Assembly: GCF_001957135.1 (NCBI RefSeq) | Contig: NZ_MPHK01000006.1 | Location: 62,001 to 126,000, forward strand | Length of the DNA stretch: 64,000 nucleotides | Reading direction: 5' to 3' | Source: Shewanella sp. UCD-KL21 | GTDB lineage: Bacteria; Pseudomonadota; Gammaproteobacteria; Enterobacterales; Shewanellaceae | Part shown: positions 57,219 through 64,000 of the stretch, piece by piece | How the letters are laid out: each line of letters begins with the position of its first letter | Position numbering within the stretch: position 1 is the stretch's first letter | Translations under genes and position numbers: made by a program | Notes under the pieces: generated by a model | Seen by the model: only the letters and a program-made list of their open reading frames with translations | Database searches by the model: none | What the model was told of the DNA's origin: nothing

Positions 57219-57437
57219 TTGGCTAGACGCATACCAATCATCGTGGGTGCGGAGGCCAGTGCTATTTTGTACAGCATCATAGAAACGGCCAAAGCCAATG
57301 GGCTAACGCCATTCGATTACATTGAACACTGTTTAGAACAATTATCTCAGCCTAATTGCGTCCTCAATAGCCTTTTACCCTGGCGCGTTAATCTAAGCAA
57401 GGCGAAGTTCACCGGGCGCTTACGTTTAGACACATAG
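57219..57437 (+). pseudogene. C-terminal remnant of a second IS66 transposase, with right inverted repeat
   Basis: Directly after the first tnpC stop comes another copy of the same C-terminal region with different sequence: 'GAEASAILYSIIETAKANGLTPFDYIEHCLEQLSQ' (key SAILYSIIETAKANGL) and LLPWR. CGGGCGCTTAC (57413-57423) is a typical IS66 right end (GTAAGCG on the other strand). A weaker similar sequence (TAGACGCATAC, about 57223) may be the right end of the first IS66. Confidence 0.75.
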
Positions 57438-57739
57438 ATTGTTTTCAGTGAAAACAGAGTGCAGGAAACACGACCTTAAGCCGCCCACCCCTCCTGTTGG
57501 TATTGTTTACTTTTTGCACTAAAGAAGGTGGGTTTTCGTATTAAACTTTCAATGGTTTTAAGGGCCGTTCGGGGGGTATATTGGTTAATTGTAAGTTTGC
57601 TAGTTTCTTTGTTCTGAACTGCGAGTTTAGAGGGGTAAAGTAGGCCATTTAATATAACTGCCAATTGGACGCAATTGTTGACATCTCAATAAAAAATTAC
57701 ATTAAGATGTCAATCAATAGTTTATGTCATATAAAGTTA
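57438..57739. other. Intergenic region after IS cluster
   Basis: No supported gene. A 62-codon minus-strand frame (57476-57664) has transposase-fragment-like composition but no recognised motif. AT-rich. Confidence 0.3.
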
Positions 57740-58636
57740 CTAATTAGGATGAGGGCAGACCTGCCCTGAGCTGCAGATTGGAACGATAGTCACTGTTCCT
57801 GTTGGTATTATAGATTCGTTAGCTCCTCTAACAGTAAGACCATAAGATTTCATAGCTGCAAGAAACGATGTCCATGTAGTTTGAGACATGTTGGTAAACG
57901 TGTAGCTAGCTGTAAAAGGGTTTTTCTCTCTCAAATCTAAAGAATTGTGTCCGTCTTGAATTTTGATAAATTTAAAGTGGTATTGACCATCAATGTCAAC
58001 AAAATCCAAAACAGCGTAAGCTAGCGTATTATCATTAAATTTAAAAACTAATGGCGGTGTGGTAAGTGATGGAGCATTATTTATAATTTTAGAAGCGCTA
58101 CCAATAATAGTTGAAACTTTTTCAGCATAGACGTCTTTAAAAGGAGCGCTGTGGTTGAAAAAGTAACTTACTTGACCTTGTTTGTGACTATTCTGAACTA
58201 AATCAAATGCTGATCCTGTTAATATTTCCGGGATGACTATAGACCTTAGTGAGAAGTAACTCTTAGCATCATTGTAGGCTAACGCGTAATCCGTAAAGTC
58301 GCTAAGCTGTTGATTTTTAACTGGGATTTCTTTTGTTAGGTATTTGTATTTTTGTCGACAAATCTGTTGTCGCCCCCCTTCACCATCTGGTTCTTGAAGA
58401 TATTCACATTCTATATACCCAGTTTTAGAAACTTGGTATTTTTTATAAATAATATTAGGCATATTAAAAATATGCGCAGTAACAACCCCATTTTCTGATG
58501 ATAATGAGCGGGCTTTGGCCATAAACTGCTGATCAGTTGTACAGGTTTCGCAGAAAGATGTGGCTTCTTCTGAAGCTAAAGCCACTTGGGATGATACACC
58601 CAGGAGAAGGGCTATAACTAAGTTCTTATACATCAT
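57740..58636 (-). CDS. Orphan secreted protein of unknown function
   Basis: 298 residues with a signal peptide (residues 1-21, LLLGVSSQVALA). Cysteines come in pairs: CETCTT at the mature N-terminus, a C...C pair near 76-92 (IECEYLQEPDGEGGRQQIC) and 'PICSSGQVC' at the end, suggesting disulfides in the periplasm or outside. The rest is beta-rich without known motifs. AAAGGA-type sites precede the ATG, and the second Met could also serve. Strongly AT-rich coding sequence next to an IS graveyard suggests a horizontally acquired gene. Confidence 0.6.
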   Translation of the reverse strand: MMYKNLVIALLLGVSSQVALASEEATSFCETCTTDQQFMAKARSLSSENGVVTAHIFNMPNIIYKKYQVSKTGYIECEYLQEPDGEGGRQQICRQKYKYLTKEIPVKNQQLSDFTDYALAYNDAKSYFSLRSIVIPEILTGSAFDLVQNSHKQGQVSYFFNHSAPFKDVYAEKVSTIIGSASKIINNAPSLTTPPLVFKFNDNTLAYAVLDFVDIDGQYHFKFIKIQDGHNSLDLREKNPFTASYTFTNMSQTTWTSFLAAMKSYGLTVRGANESIIPTGTVTIVPICSSGQVCPHPN

Positions 58637-58917
58637 AAAAATCCTTTTTTAAATTAATGAACGCCGAGAATGTTAACCGACCGTTACCGCAGTGTAAATA
58701 ATCATGCCAACCAACAGCTTATTTATTGCTCGAAAGATACCAAGGTGCGGATCGATTTCTCTTTTTCCAGAAAGACGCTCAAAAGAGTTAAGTTGGCTAT
58801 TTAACATGATTCGTAATTGTACGAATGCTATCTCACCACCACTAGTTGACACGTGTAACGTTGCGGGTTGCTGTTGTCGGGTTGCAGATGACTACCAATA
58901 CAGTCAAATCGAAGAGA
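58637..58917. other. Intergenic region without clear gene
   Basis: Upstream region of the secreted protein. Short plus-strand frames exist (for example from 58704), but none has a ribosome site or a recognisable product. Confidence 0.3.
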
Positions 58918-59040
58918 CAATAATCCCAGTGTAGATGCGTTCAAGACCTTCGAAAAAAGGGATTTTTTCGCAGAGCCCACAGGGATGTGTTCACGGCGTG
59001 TCTTGGATGCATCTGCACATAAGCCTGCGGCAGGCAATGG
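58918..59040. repeat. Possible dispersed Shewanella-type intergenic repeat
   Basis: Contains the palindromic GCCTGCGGCAGGC (near 59022) and a stretch with GAGCCCACAGGGATGTG-TTCACGGCGTGTCTTGGATGCAT. I recall closely similar non-coding sequences in many Shewanella intergenic regions. No copy elsewhere in this window was noticed. Confidence 0.35.
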
Positions 59041-59266
59041 ATTAGATTGAAGTAATGGACTTAGATAAACTAGCCAACAAAACTAAGTAAAACATTGAAC
59101 TAAGATCATAAGTTATATTAAGGTATAACCACTTAAGGACAGAGTAAGGTAACCTCGAACACAATCTTCGAGCACGCCATTTAGGGAAGAAGAAGCCATT
59201 AAATAATGATGTGCCTATCAACTCCCCTAAAAAGTTTACTCTGAGCATACTAGTTAAGGAGTTTTC

Positions 59267-59473
59267 ATGGGTAGCATACATTATTACTATTTAGTTGGGT
59301 TCATGCTCTTATCCGCAATTTTAAATGCATTCATAGAAAATGAGAGTATCGGAATAAAGTTACTTTGCTTATTTTTTTTATTCACAACTTTCGTCTTTGC
59401 CTCTCTCTTTCATTCTTTAAAGGTTAAAATTGCAAAAGAGAAAACCACGAACAAATCGCACATAACAGGCTGA
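59267..59473 (+). CDS. Small two-helix membrane protein
   Basis: 68 residues, with AAGGAG placed 6 bases before the ATG. Two hydrophobic segments (residues 8-22 YLVGFMLLSAILNAF and 30-48 IKLLCLFFLFTTFVFASLF) are followed by a basic tail (KVKIAKEKTTNKSH). No family is recognised. It lies in the sparse accessory stretch after the IS cluster, 85 bases before the acetyltransferase gene; co-transcription is possible. Confidence 0.5.
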   Translation: MGSIHYYYLVGFMLLSAILNAFIENESIGIKLLCLFFLFTTFVFASLFHSLKVKIAKEKTTNKSHITG

Positions 59474-59558
59474 TTAATAATGAAAAGCTAGTTATTCACC
59501 CCTTCAATATTTTAGCCAACAATTTTTTGCCAATGATTAGGGCTTTAGGAAATTTGCG

Positions 59559-59981
59559 ATGATTTCATATCAATCAACAGCCGATCTTTATGCATCGGCA
59601 GATATTACATTTAAAAACATGCGCTCATATTATGAACACTATTCTGTAAATTGGGAACAGTCTAAGATACATGAGCAAATTGTTGACCTAGAAAACTGGG
59701 ACATTCTTTACAACGCTTCGATCGTGGGTGCAATTCGTTTAGCCTTTGAGCATGATGGGTGTTATATCCGAGATTTACAGGTTAGTGAAAAATTTCAAAA
59801 TAATGGTATTGGTGCAGCTGCCCTAACAGAGTGTGAACGGTTAGCAATTAAAGCTGGTGTAAATAAACTTAGGCTACGAGTTCTTAAAATTAGTCCTGCA
59901 TATCATCTATACATTAGGAATGGCTTTGAGGTAGATAAAGAAGAAGATAGGTTCTTTTATATGTCGAGAAAAATCTCCTAA
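59559..59981 (+). CDS. GNAT family N-acetyltransferase
   Basis: 140 residues with the GNAT fold. 'CYIRDLQVSEKFQNNGIGAAALTECERLA' carries motif A with the acetyl-CoA pyrophosphate loop QNNGIGAAA (about residues 87-95), followed by 'LRLRVLKISPAYHLYIRNGFEV', with the Tyr-containing motif B region (HLYIRNGFE). The substrate cannot be inferred. It is a stand-alone gene near mobile DNA. Confidence 0.85.
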   Translation: MISYQSTADLYASADITFKNMRSYYEHYSVNWEQSKIHEQIVDLENWDILYNASIVGAIRLAFEHDGCYIRDLQVSEKFQNNGIGAAALTECERLAIKAGVNKLRLRVLKISPAYHLYIRNGFEVDKEEDRFFYMSRKIS

Positions 59982-60012
59982 CAAGAAATCAATCACATTA
60001 ACCATTTAACAC

Positions 60013-61068
60013 TCAACCACGCTTATTTTCCAATAGCTGCACAAATAAGCTTTTCCATGCTTGTTGAAGATCCTGCCATTGTTGACTGCGCCAATCAGCG
60101 ACTTGAGCAGGCTCATGGCTTGATGAGTGAACACTCGATAAATAACGCTCAATGGCATCGGCCAGTGAGTTAACAAATTGCTTATCATCTTGGCCGCTAA
60201 CCTTTGCCTCAAGGATCTTACCCATGTTTTGCAGTTGATGCTGACGAATTTGATCCCCCAAACCATCCACATCGGTTGAGATAATGGCTTTACTCATGGC
60301 CATAGATTCAATAAATACCAAGCCAAACGGCTCCCAGCGTGATGGAATAATAACCCCGTCACATTGAGCTAAAAAGCTAGGCACATCGTCAATTTTGCCC
60401 ACAAGCTCTACATTATCAAGCTGAGAAGCTAGCTGTTGTAGCAAAGGTAATTGCTCACCTTCACCCGCAAGTTTTAACACACAAGCTTGGTTAACCAGTT
60501 GCATTGCTTTGAGTAATAAATCAAAGCCCTTTTGTTGATGAAAGCGGCCATAAGCCGCCAACACAGGAACAGGATTAGCAGCTTTATCGGCATCTTGGGC
60601 CTGAGTTTTACCAAACAAACTAAGATCGCGCCCTTGCCCCAATTGAGCAATTTTGTTTGCTGCTAACAGCTGATTAGCTAGCATCCATTGCTGCTGAGAT
60701 GGCGCAATAGACACCACTTTATTCATTAAGCGGTAACTTAATTTGAGCATGAAATAAAATCGCCGCGGGTGTGTAATTTGTTGATTAACAAACTGTTCGC
60801 TGTAGTGGTGCTCTTGGAGGATAAATATGATTTTAGGGTGGCGTAAGCGCAGCCATGCAATACTCAGCAGTTTGCGCCAGCTTGACGCGCCATGAAAACA
60901 AACAATATCAGCGTCAAATGTCATATTCTGCCAACGGCTAAAATCTACCTGCCGAATGTCAAAGTCAAAAGCTTGGGTGAGGATTAAAGAGCTGCATAAA
61001 CTGTGCAACGCAAAATTAACGCCGCCCATATTAGGGTCATCGACACAATGCAAAATCCTCGCTTTCAC
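60013..61068 (-). CDS. Glycosyltransferase family 4-like protein
   Basis: The GTG at 61068 (VKARILHCVDDPNMGGVN) has AAGGAG 5 bases upstream and gives 351 residues; an upstream TTG in frame overlaps that site. There are two Rossmann halves. The C-terminal half has 'PVLAAYGRFHQQKGFDLLLKA' (key GRFHQQKGFDLLL), 'LAGEGEQLPLL', 'VELVGKIDDVPSFLAQCD' and the EX7E-type 'SRWEPFGLVFIESMAMSKAII' (key EPFGLVFIES), typical of GT4 retaining transferases. No polysaccharide cluster surrounds it, so the acceptor is unknown. Confidence 0.87.
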   Translation of the reverse strand: MKARILHCVDDPNMGGVNFALHSLCSSLILTQAFDFDIRQVDFSRWQNMTFDADIVCFHGASSWRKLLSIAWLRLRHPKIIFILQEHHYSEQFVNQQITHPRRFYFMLKLSYRLMNKVVSIAPSQQQWMLANQLLAANKIAQLGQGRDLSLFGKTQAQDADKAANPVPVLAAYGRFHQQKGFDLLLKAMQLVNQACVLKLAGEGEQLPLLQQLASQLDNVELVGKIDDVPSFLAQCDGVIIPSRWEPFGLVFIESMAMSKAIISTDVDGLGDQIRQHQLQNMGKILEAKVSGQDDKQFVNSLADAIERYLSSVHSSSHEPAQVADWRSQQWQDLQQAWKSLFVQLLENKRG

Positions 61069-61192
61069 TCTGACTCCTTGAGCTATCAATAACCGGCTTA
61101 TTAAATTAAAGCACTGTTAAAACAATATACTTGTCTTAGTTAAATCGCAAAGTTTGTTACCCCAACGGGCTTATCCCTTTTATTAAGAGCAT

Positions 61193-61221
61193 AAAAAAGA
61201 GGCTAAAATAGCCTCTTTTTT
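61193..61221. terminator. Terminator downstream of SPFH operon
   Basis: The stem AAAAAAGAGGCTA/TAGCCTCTTTTTT lies 24 bases past the stop of the last SPFH gene. Its symmetry allows use on both strands. Confidence 0.85.
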
Positions 61222-61244
61222 GATTTAACTTAGTCGCTCGACAA

Positions 61245-62186
61245 CTATTTGGCTTTCTTATTATCTTCCAAGCCCATGCTGTCCATCCAGTAATCAAAGT
61301 TAATTATATTGCCGGGTAACACCACGCGGTTGTCTTTATCTTTTAAGCCTTCAAGCTGTTTAAGATATTGCTCACCGAGTTGTAGTCTTAAGGCGCTTTG
61401 ACCACCGGGTTTTGAGATCACTACCGCCAAGCGCTCAATGGATTCCGCAGTGGCTTTAGCTAAGGTTAAAATCTCTTCGCCTTTACCTTCAGCCTCATTG
61501 ATACGGCGCTGCATTTCACCCTCTGAGCGGTTAATGGTTTCAGCCATCACACCTTCTGAGCGATTAATTTTACTCTGCTTATCACCTTCACTTTGGGCTA
61601 ATAATGCACGGCGTTCACGCTCAGCATTCACCTGCATTTCCATGGCATTTTTAACGGTTTCTGGTGGGGTAATATTTTTAATTTCGTAGCGATGTACTCG
61701 AATACCCCAAATCGCGCCAGCTTCGTCCAGCACTTGTACAACTTTGGCCGAGATAATGTCGCGCTCTTCAAAAGTGCGATCTAAATCTAAGGTACCAATG
61801 ACTGAACGTGTAGTGGTTTGCGCTAATTGAATCGCGGCGTAACGATAATCTGTTATACCGTAACTGGCTTTAACGGGATCGGTAATCGAGATATAAATGA
61901 CCCCGTCTACTTCAACGTTAACTTCATCGCTAGAAAAACACTCTTGCGGCGGCACATCAATGGTTTCTTCTTTTAAGTCATGGATATAAGCCACTTTATC
62001 AACAAAAGGCACCAAGGCATGAAAACCGGCATCTAAGGTGCTGTGATATTTACCTAAGCGCTCAACAATATAAGCTGACTTAGTGGGCACTAACCGGATA
62101 GATTGGAATAATTTCAGCACAAAAATAACAAAAATCACCCCCCAAATACCCATGACAATTAAATCGGTATCAATTCCATTCAACAT
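61245..62186 (-). CDS. SPFH/band-7 protein, second paralog (QmcA-like)
   Basis: 313 residues with an N-terminal membrane anchor (residues 11-30) and an SPFH domain (about 35-200). Motifs are 'VPTKSAYIVERLGKYHSTLDAGFHALVPFVDKVAY' (key IVERLGKYHSTLDAG), 'PPQECFSSDEVNVEVDGVIYISI' and 'MQVNAERERRALLAQSEGDKQSKINRSEG' (key AERERRALLAQSEG), followed by the helical flotillin-type region. The start overlaps the stop of the first paralog (TAATG). Such proteins form oligomeric membrane cages, often with NfeD partners. Confidence 0.9.
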   Translation of the reverse strand: MLNGIDTDLIVMGIWGVIFVIFVLKLFQSIRLVPTKSAYIVERLGKYHSTLDAGFHALVPFVDKVAYIHDLKEETIDVPPQECFSSDEVNVEVDGVIYISITDPVKASYGITDYRYAAIQLAQTTTRSVIGTLDLDRTFEERDIISAKVVQVLDEAGAIWGIRVHRYEIKNITPPETVKNAMEMQVNAERERRALLAQSEGDKQSKINRSEGVMAETINRSEGEMQRRINEAEGKGEEILTLAKATAESIERLAVVISKPGGQSALRLQLGEQYLKQLEGLKDKDNRVVLPGNIINFDYWMDSMGLEDNKKAK

Positions 62187-63115
62187 TAGCGTGCTCCTTT
62201 TGCTGGGGTGTTAGTTACGGCATGGGTCACTTGCTCCATCCCTTCAAAGAAGCCTTCTAACTTGGCCATTTCAGCAGGCACCACTGATACTTGTGTTTCA
62301 GTTAAAATGTCACCCACTTGGCTAATAAACTGCTCTTTCAGCATCATATTCATCGCATCGTTACCGCCTTGGTTAGCCAGTGCGGTGCAAATCATATCCA
62401 TACCTTCGGCTTTCGCTTTAGCAATAATGGTAATTTCTTGGCCAGAACCAATCGCCTCATTAATGCGTTTTCGCTTTTGCCCTTCTGAGAGGTTAATCGC
62501 CTCTTGGCGCTCACCTTGAGAGATATTAATCATGGCGTCTTTTTCAGCATTGGCTAAAGTGATTTCTGCTCGCTTTCTACGCTCAGCTTCCATCTGTTTT
62601 TCAAGGGTATGGATCACGTGTATTGACGGGGAGATATTTTTAATCTCATAGCGAAGCACTTTAATGCCCCAAGGATCTGACGCTTTGTCAATTTCACGAA
62701 CAATAGACTCGTTCAAGCTGTCACGCTCTGAAAAGGTTTGCGATAGGGTCAATTTACCAATTTCTGAACGCATAGTGGTTTGTGCGAGATTAACCGCAGC
62801 TTTACGGTAATTTTCGATACCGTAACTGGCTAACTTGCCATCCATCACTTTAAGGTAGACCAAACCATCCACTTCCAGCTGGGTGTTATCTTTAGAAATA
62901 CAGCTTTGTGGTGGTACATCTAATACTTCTTCACGGGTATCGTGGCGATAAGCGACTCGATCCACAAACGGCACTAAAAAATGAAACCCTGGTTGTAATA
63001 CGGTTCTGAATTTGCCTAAACGCTCAATCACATTGACCTCGCGCATCGGTACAATCAACATCAATTTATATAAGATAAAAAATATAAATAAAATGGCTAT
63101 GGTTAGTTCAAACAT
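62186..63115 (-). CDS. SPFH/band-7 protein, first paralog
   Basis: 309 residues with an N-terminal anchor (residues 3-20, LTIAILFIFFILYKLMLI) and an SPFH domain with 'MREVNVIERLGKFRTVLQPGFHFLVPF' (key VIERLGKFRTVLQPG), 'PPQSCISKDNTQLEVDGLVYLKVMDG' and 'MEAERRKRAEITLANAEKDAMI' (key AERRKRAEITLANAEKD). It is about 45 percent similar by eye to the next gene, so the pair probably arose by tandem duplication. It lies 125 bases downstream of nfeD and overlaps its paralog by one base. Confidence 0.9.
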   Translation of the reverse strand: MFELTIAILFIFFILYKLMLIVPMREVNVIERLGKFRTVLQPGFHFLVPFVDRVAYRHDTREEVLDVPPQSCISKDNTQLEVDGLVYLKVMDGKLASYGIENYRKAAVNLAQTTMRSEIGKLTLSQTFSERDSLNESIVREIDKASDPWGIKVLRYEIKNISPSIHVIHTLEKQMEAERRKRAEITLANAEKDAMINISQGERQEAINLSEGQKRKRINEAIGSGQEITIIAKAKAEGMDMICTALANQGGNDAMNMMLKEQFISQVGDILTETQVSVVPAEMAKLEGFFEGMEQVTHAVTNTPAKGAR

Positions 63116-63240
63116 ATGTCCCCTTCCTTTTGAAAAACATCTTTAGGCAGCGTAACCCCCTAAACATGACTTAATTCCTTTACTCAGTTGGCCCCCTGTT
63201 GGTGACCAAATCAATAAAACCTAATTCTGCTTATTGGTGA

Positions 63241-63735
63241 CTAATCTTGTTTATCAGTGATGCTTTCGCCCATTAACTCAGTTTCTGTATATGGCTCAAC
63301 CACTAAGGCAATATTATCTCGGCAAATAATTCGCACTTTGGTGCCTGCTTTTATTTCAGTGCCATCCCCTAGTGCTGACCACTCAGTACCAGAAAACAAC
63401 ACCCGACCGGTTTTTTCACCCGGGCCAATATCAGCTTTAACTGTGACAACTTGATTATATAAATCCATTTCCTCATCGGTATTATCCACATGCTTGTCAC
63501 CGCCAATCATTTTTTGGGTGATATGGCGAAAACTAAGCAATAGAACCATTGAGGTAATAAACCATAAAGTGAAGCTTTGTGCGGTGCCGTCGACAATACC
63601 GGTAAATAAAGCTGCGGCAACAATGACGCAGGCAGCGCCGAGTAAAATGACAATGCCACCGGGAACAATAATTTCCGACAACATCAGCCCGATACCGACG
63701 ATTAACCAGATACTGGTTGGATTTGAAAATTCCAT
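63241..63735 (-). CDS. NfeD-family membrane protein
   Basis: 164 residues. There are three or four hydrophobic helices in the first half (residues 7-50 and 55-70) and, from about residue 90, an OB-fold with 'VVTVKADIGPGEKTGRVLFSGTEWSALGDGTEIKAGTKVRIICRDNIALVVEP' (key GRVLFSGTEWSALGDGTEI). It is the short NfeD form (NfeD1b/YbbK-like) without the ClpP-type protease domain, which usually accompanies SPFH proteins as here. Confidence 0.9.
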   Translation of the reverse strand: MEFSNPTSIWLIVGIGLMLSEIIVPGGIVILLGAACVIVAAALFTGIVDGTAQSFTLWFITSMVLLLSFRHITQKMIGGDKHVDNTDEEMDLYNQVVTVKADIGPGEKTGRVLFSGTEWSALGDGTEIKAGTKVRIICRDNIALVVEPYTETELMGESITDKQD

Positions 63736-64000
63736 ATACCCCCCTGTAAAAACGTTATCATATAATCCCTTAAGCTATAAAATCCGAACTTGGATAATGT
63801 TTTATAGCGCTGACAACTTTCAATTGATAACTACTACGCAGTGGTAATAGTGGTGCTATTTCCAGCACAGGATATGGGTCACGCTAACCCCATATATTGG
63901 CCGCCATTATCACGACATAATATGTCAACAATACAGGATATTGGTGATATTGCAATCATATTTCATTGCTAAAGCTTAGCGATAATTGCATATAAACTGG
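63736..64000. other. Region at window end without clear gene
   Basis: It includes the promoter region of nfeD (minus strand). A 32-codon plus-strand frame near 63875 (MGHANPIYW...) has AGGAT before it but no recognisable product. Confidence 0.3.

Noticed and set aside
57476-57664. 62-codon minus-strand frame as a gene
   Set aside because: No ribosome site, no recognised domain, lying in IS-derived DNA; perhaps a transposase scrap, but I cannot support it.
58704-58934. 76-codon plus-strand frame
   Set aside because: No ribosome site, odd Cys/Arg composition, and it runs into the probable dispersed repeat; likely non-coding.
63873-63971. 32-codon frame at the window end
   Set aside because: Weak ribosome site and nothing recognisable; the next gene may begin outside the window.

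Overview
The window looks like a chromosomal segment of a marine gammaproteobacterium, most likely Shewanella. The reasons are gene order and gene content: rpsF-priB-rpsR-rplI next to dnaB and alr; purA-motX-rnr-rlmB with a sodium-motor MotX; degQ-degS beside zapE and rplM-rpsI; the mla-ibaG-murA block divergent from yrbG-kdsDC-lptCAB-rpoN-hpf-ptsN-rapZ-ptsO; ubiD-fre. Base composition is AT-leaning throughout. No rRNA, tRNA or CRISPR array was seen.

Layout. 1-2.4 kb: end of an enoyl-CoA hydratase gene, a small PspC-type envelope operon that includes a 59-codon gene at 644-823, and dusA. 2.5-5.1 kb: a type IV pilin-like protein and a D15-type outer-membrane barrel. 5.2-7.8 kb: alr and dnaB. 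7.9-10.1 kb: a periplasmic S46 dipeptidyl peptidase of DPP11 type. 10.3-11.7 kb: ribosomal operon rpsF-priB-rpsR-rplI. 12-16.9 kb: a DUF481 protein, rlmB, rnr and motX. 17-19.6 kb: purA, yjeT, rpsI, rplM. 19.8-23.7 kb: zapE, degQ, degS. 23.9-28.6 kb: murA, ibaG and mlaBCDEF (outer-membrane lipid asymmetry). 28.7-38.4 kb: a calcium/sodium antiporter, Kdo synthesis, lipopolysaccharide export, sigma-54 and the nitrogen PTS, then mgtE. Together the 24-33 kb block builds and maintains the cell envelope: peptidoglycan, phospholipid asymmetry and LPS.

The most unusual region is 38.6-40.5 kb, between the terminator of mgtE and a strong bidirectional terminator. A 30-codon peptide gene and a solitary IS3-OrfA-like helix-turn-helix gene (no OrfB) are followed at once by about 3.5 long non-coding tandem units of 264-279 bp. 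The units keep several hairpins by compensatory base changes. The two nearly identical units differ mainly in a 21-22 nt segment. I know no described family that matches, and it is my lead candidate for an undescribed system.

40.6-53.5 kb returns to ordinary genes (a GW-rich secreted protein, ubiD, fre, a MazG-like protein, a membrane protein, an esterase-like protein lacking its nucleophile serine, ubiA, uvrD, ridA, a lipoprotein and an LruC-domain protein). 53.7-57.4 kb is a graveyard of insertion sequences: an IS3 remnant, an IS66 broken by an IS630, and a second IS66 tail. 57.7-60 kb is sparse accessory DNA with an orphan secreted protein, a small membrane protein and a GNAT acetyltransferase. 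60-63.7 kb holds a glycosyltransferase and an NfeD/SPFH membrane-scaffold cluster. Two heptanucleotide tandem repeats (6 copies at 23748, 9 copies at 45675) are candidate variable-number loci.
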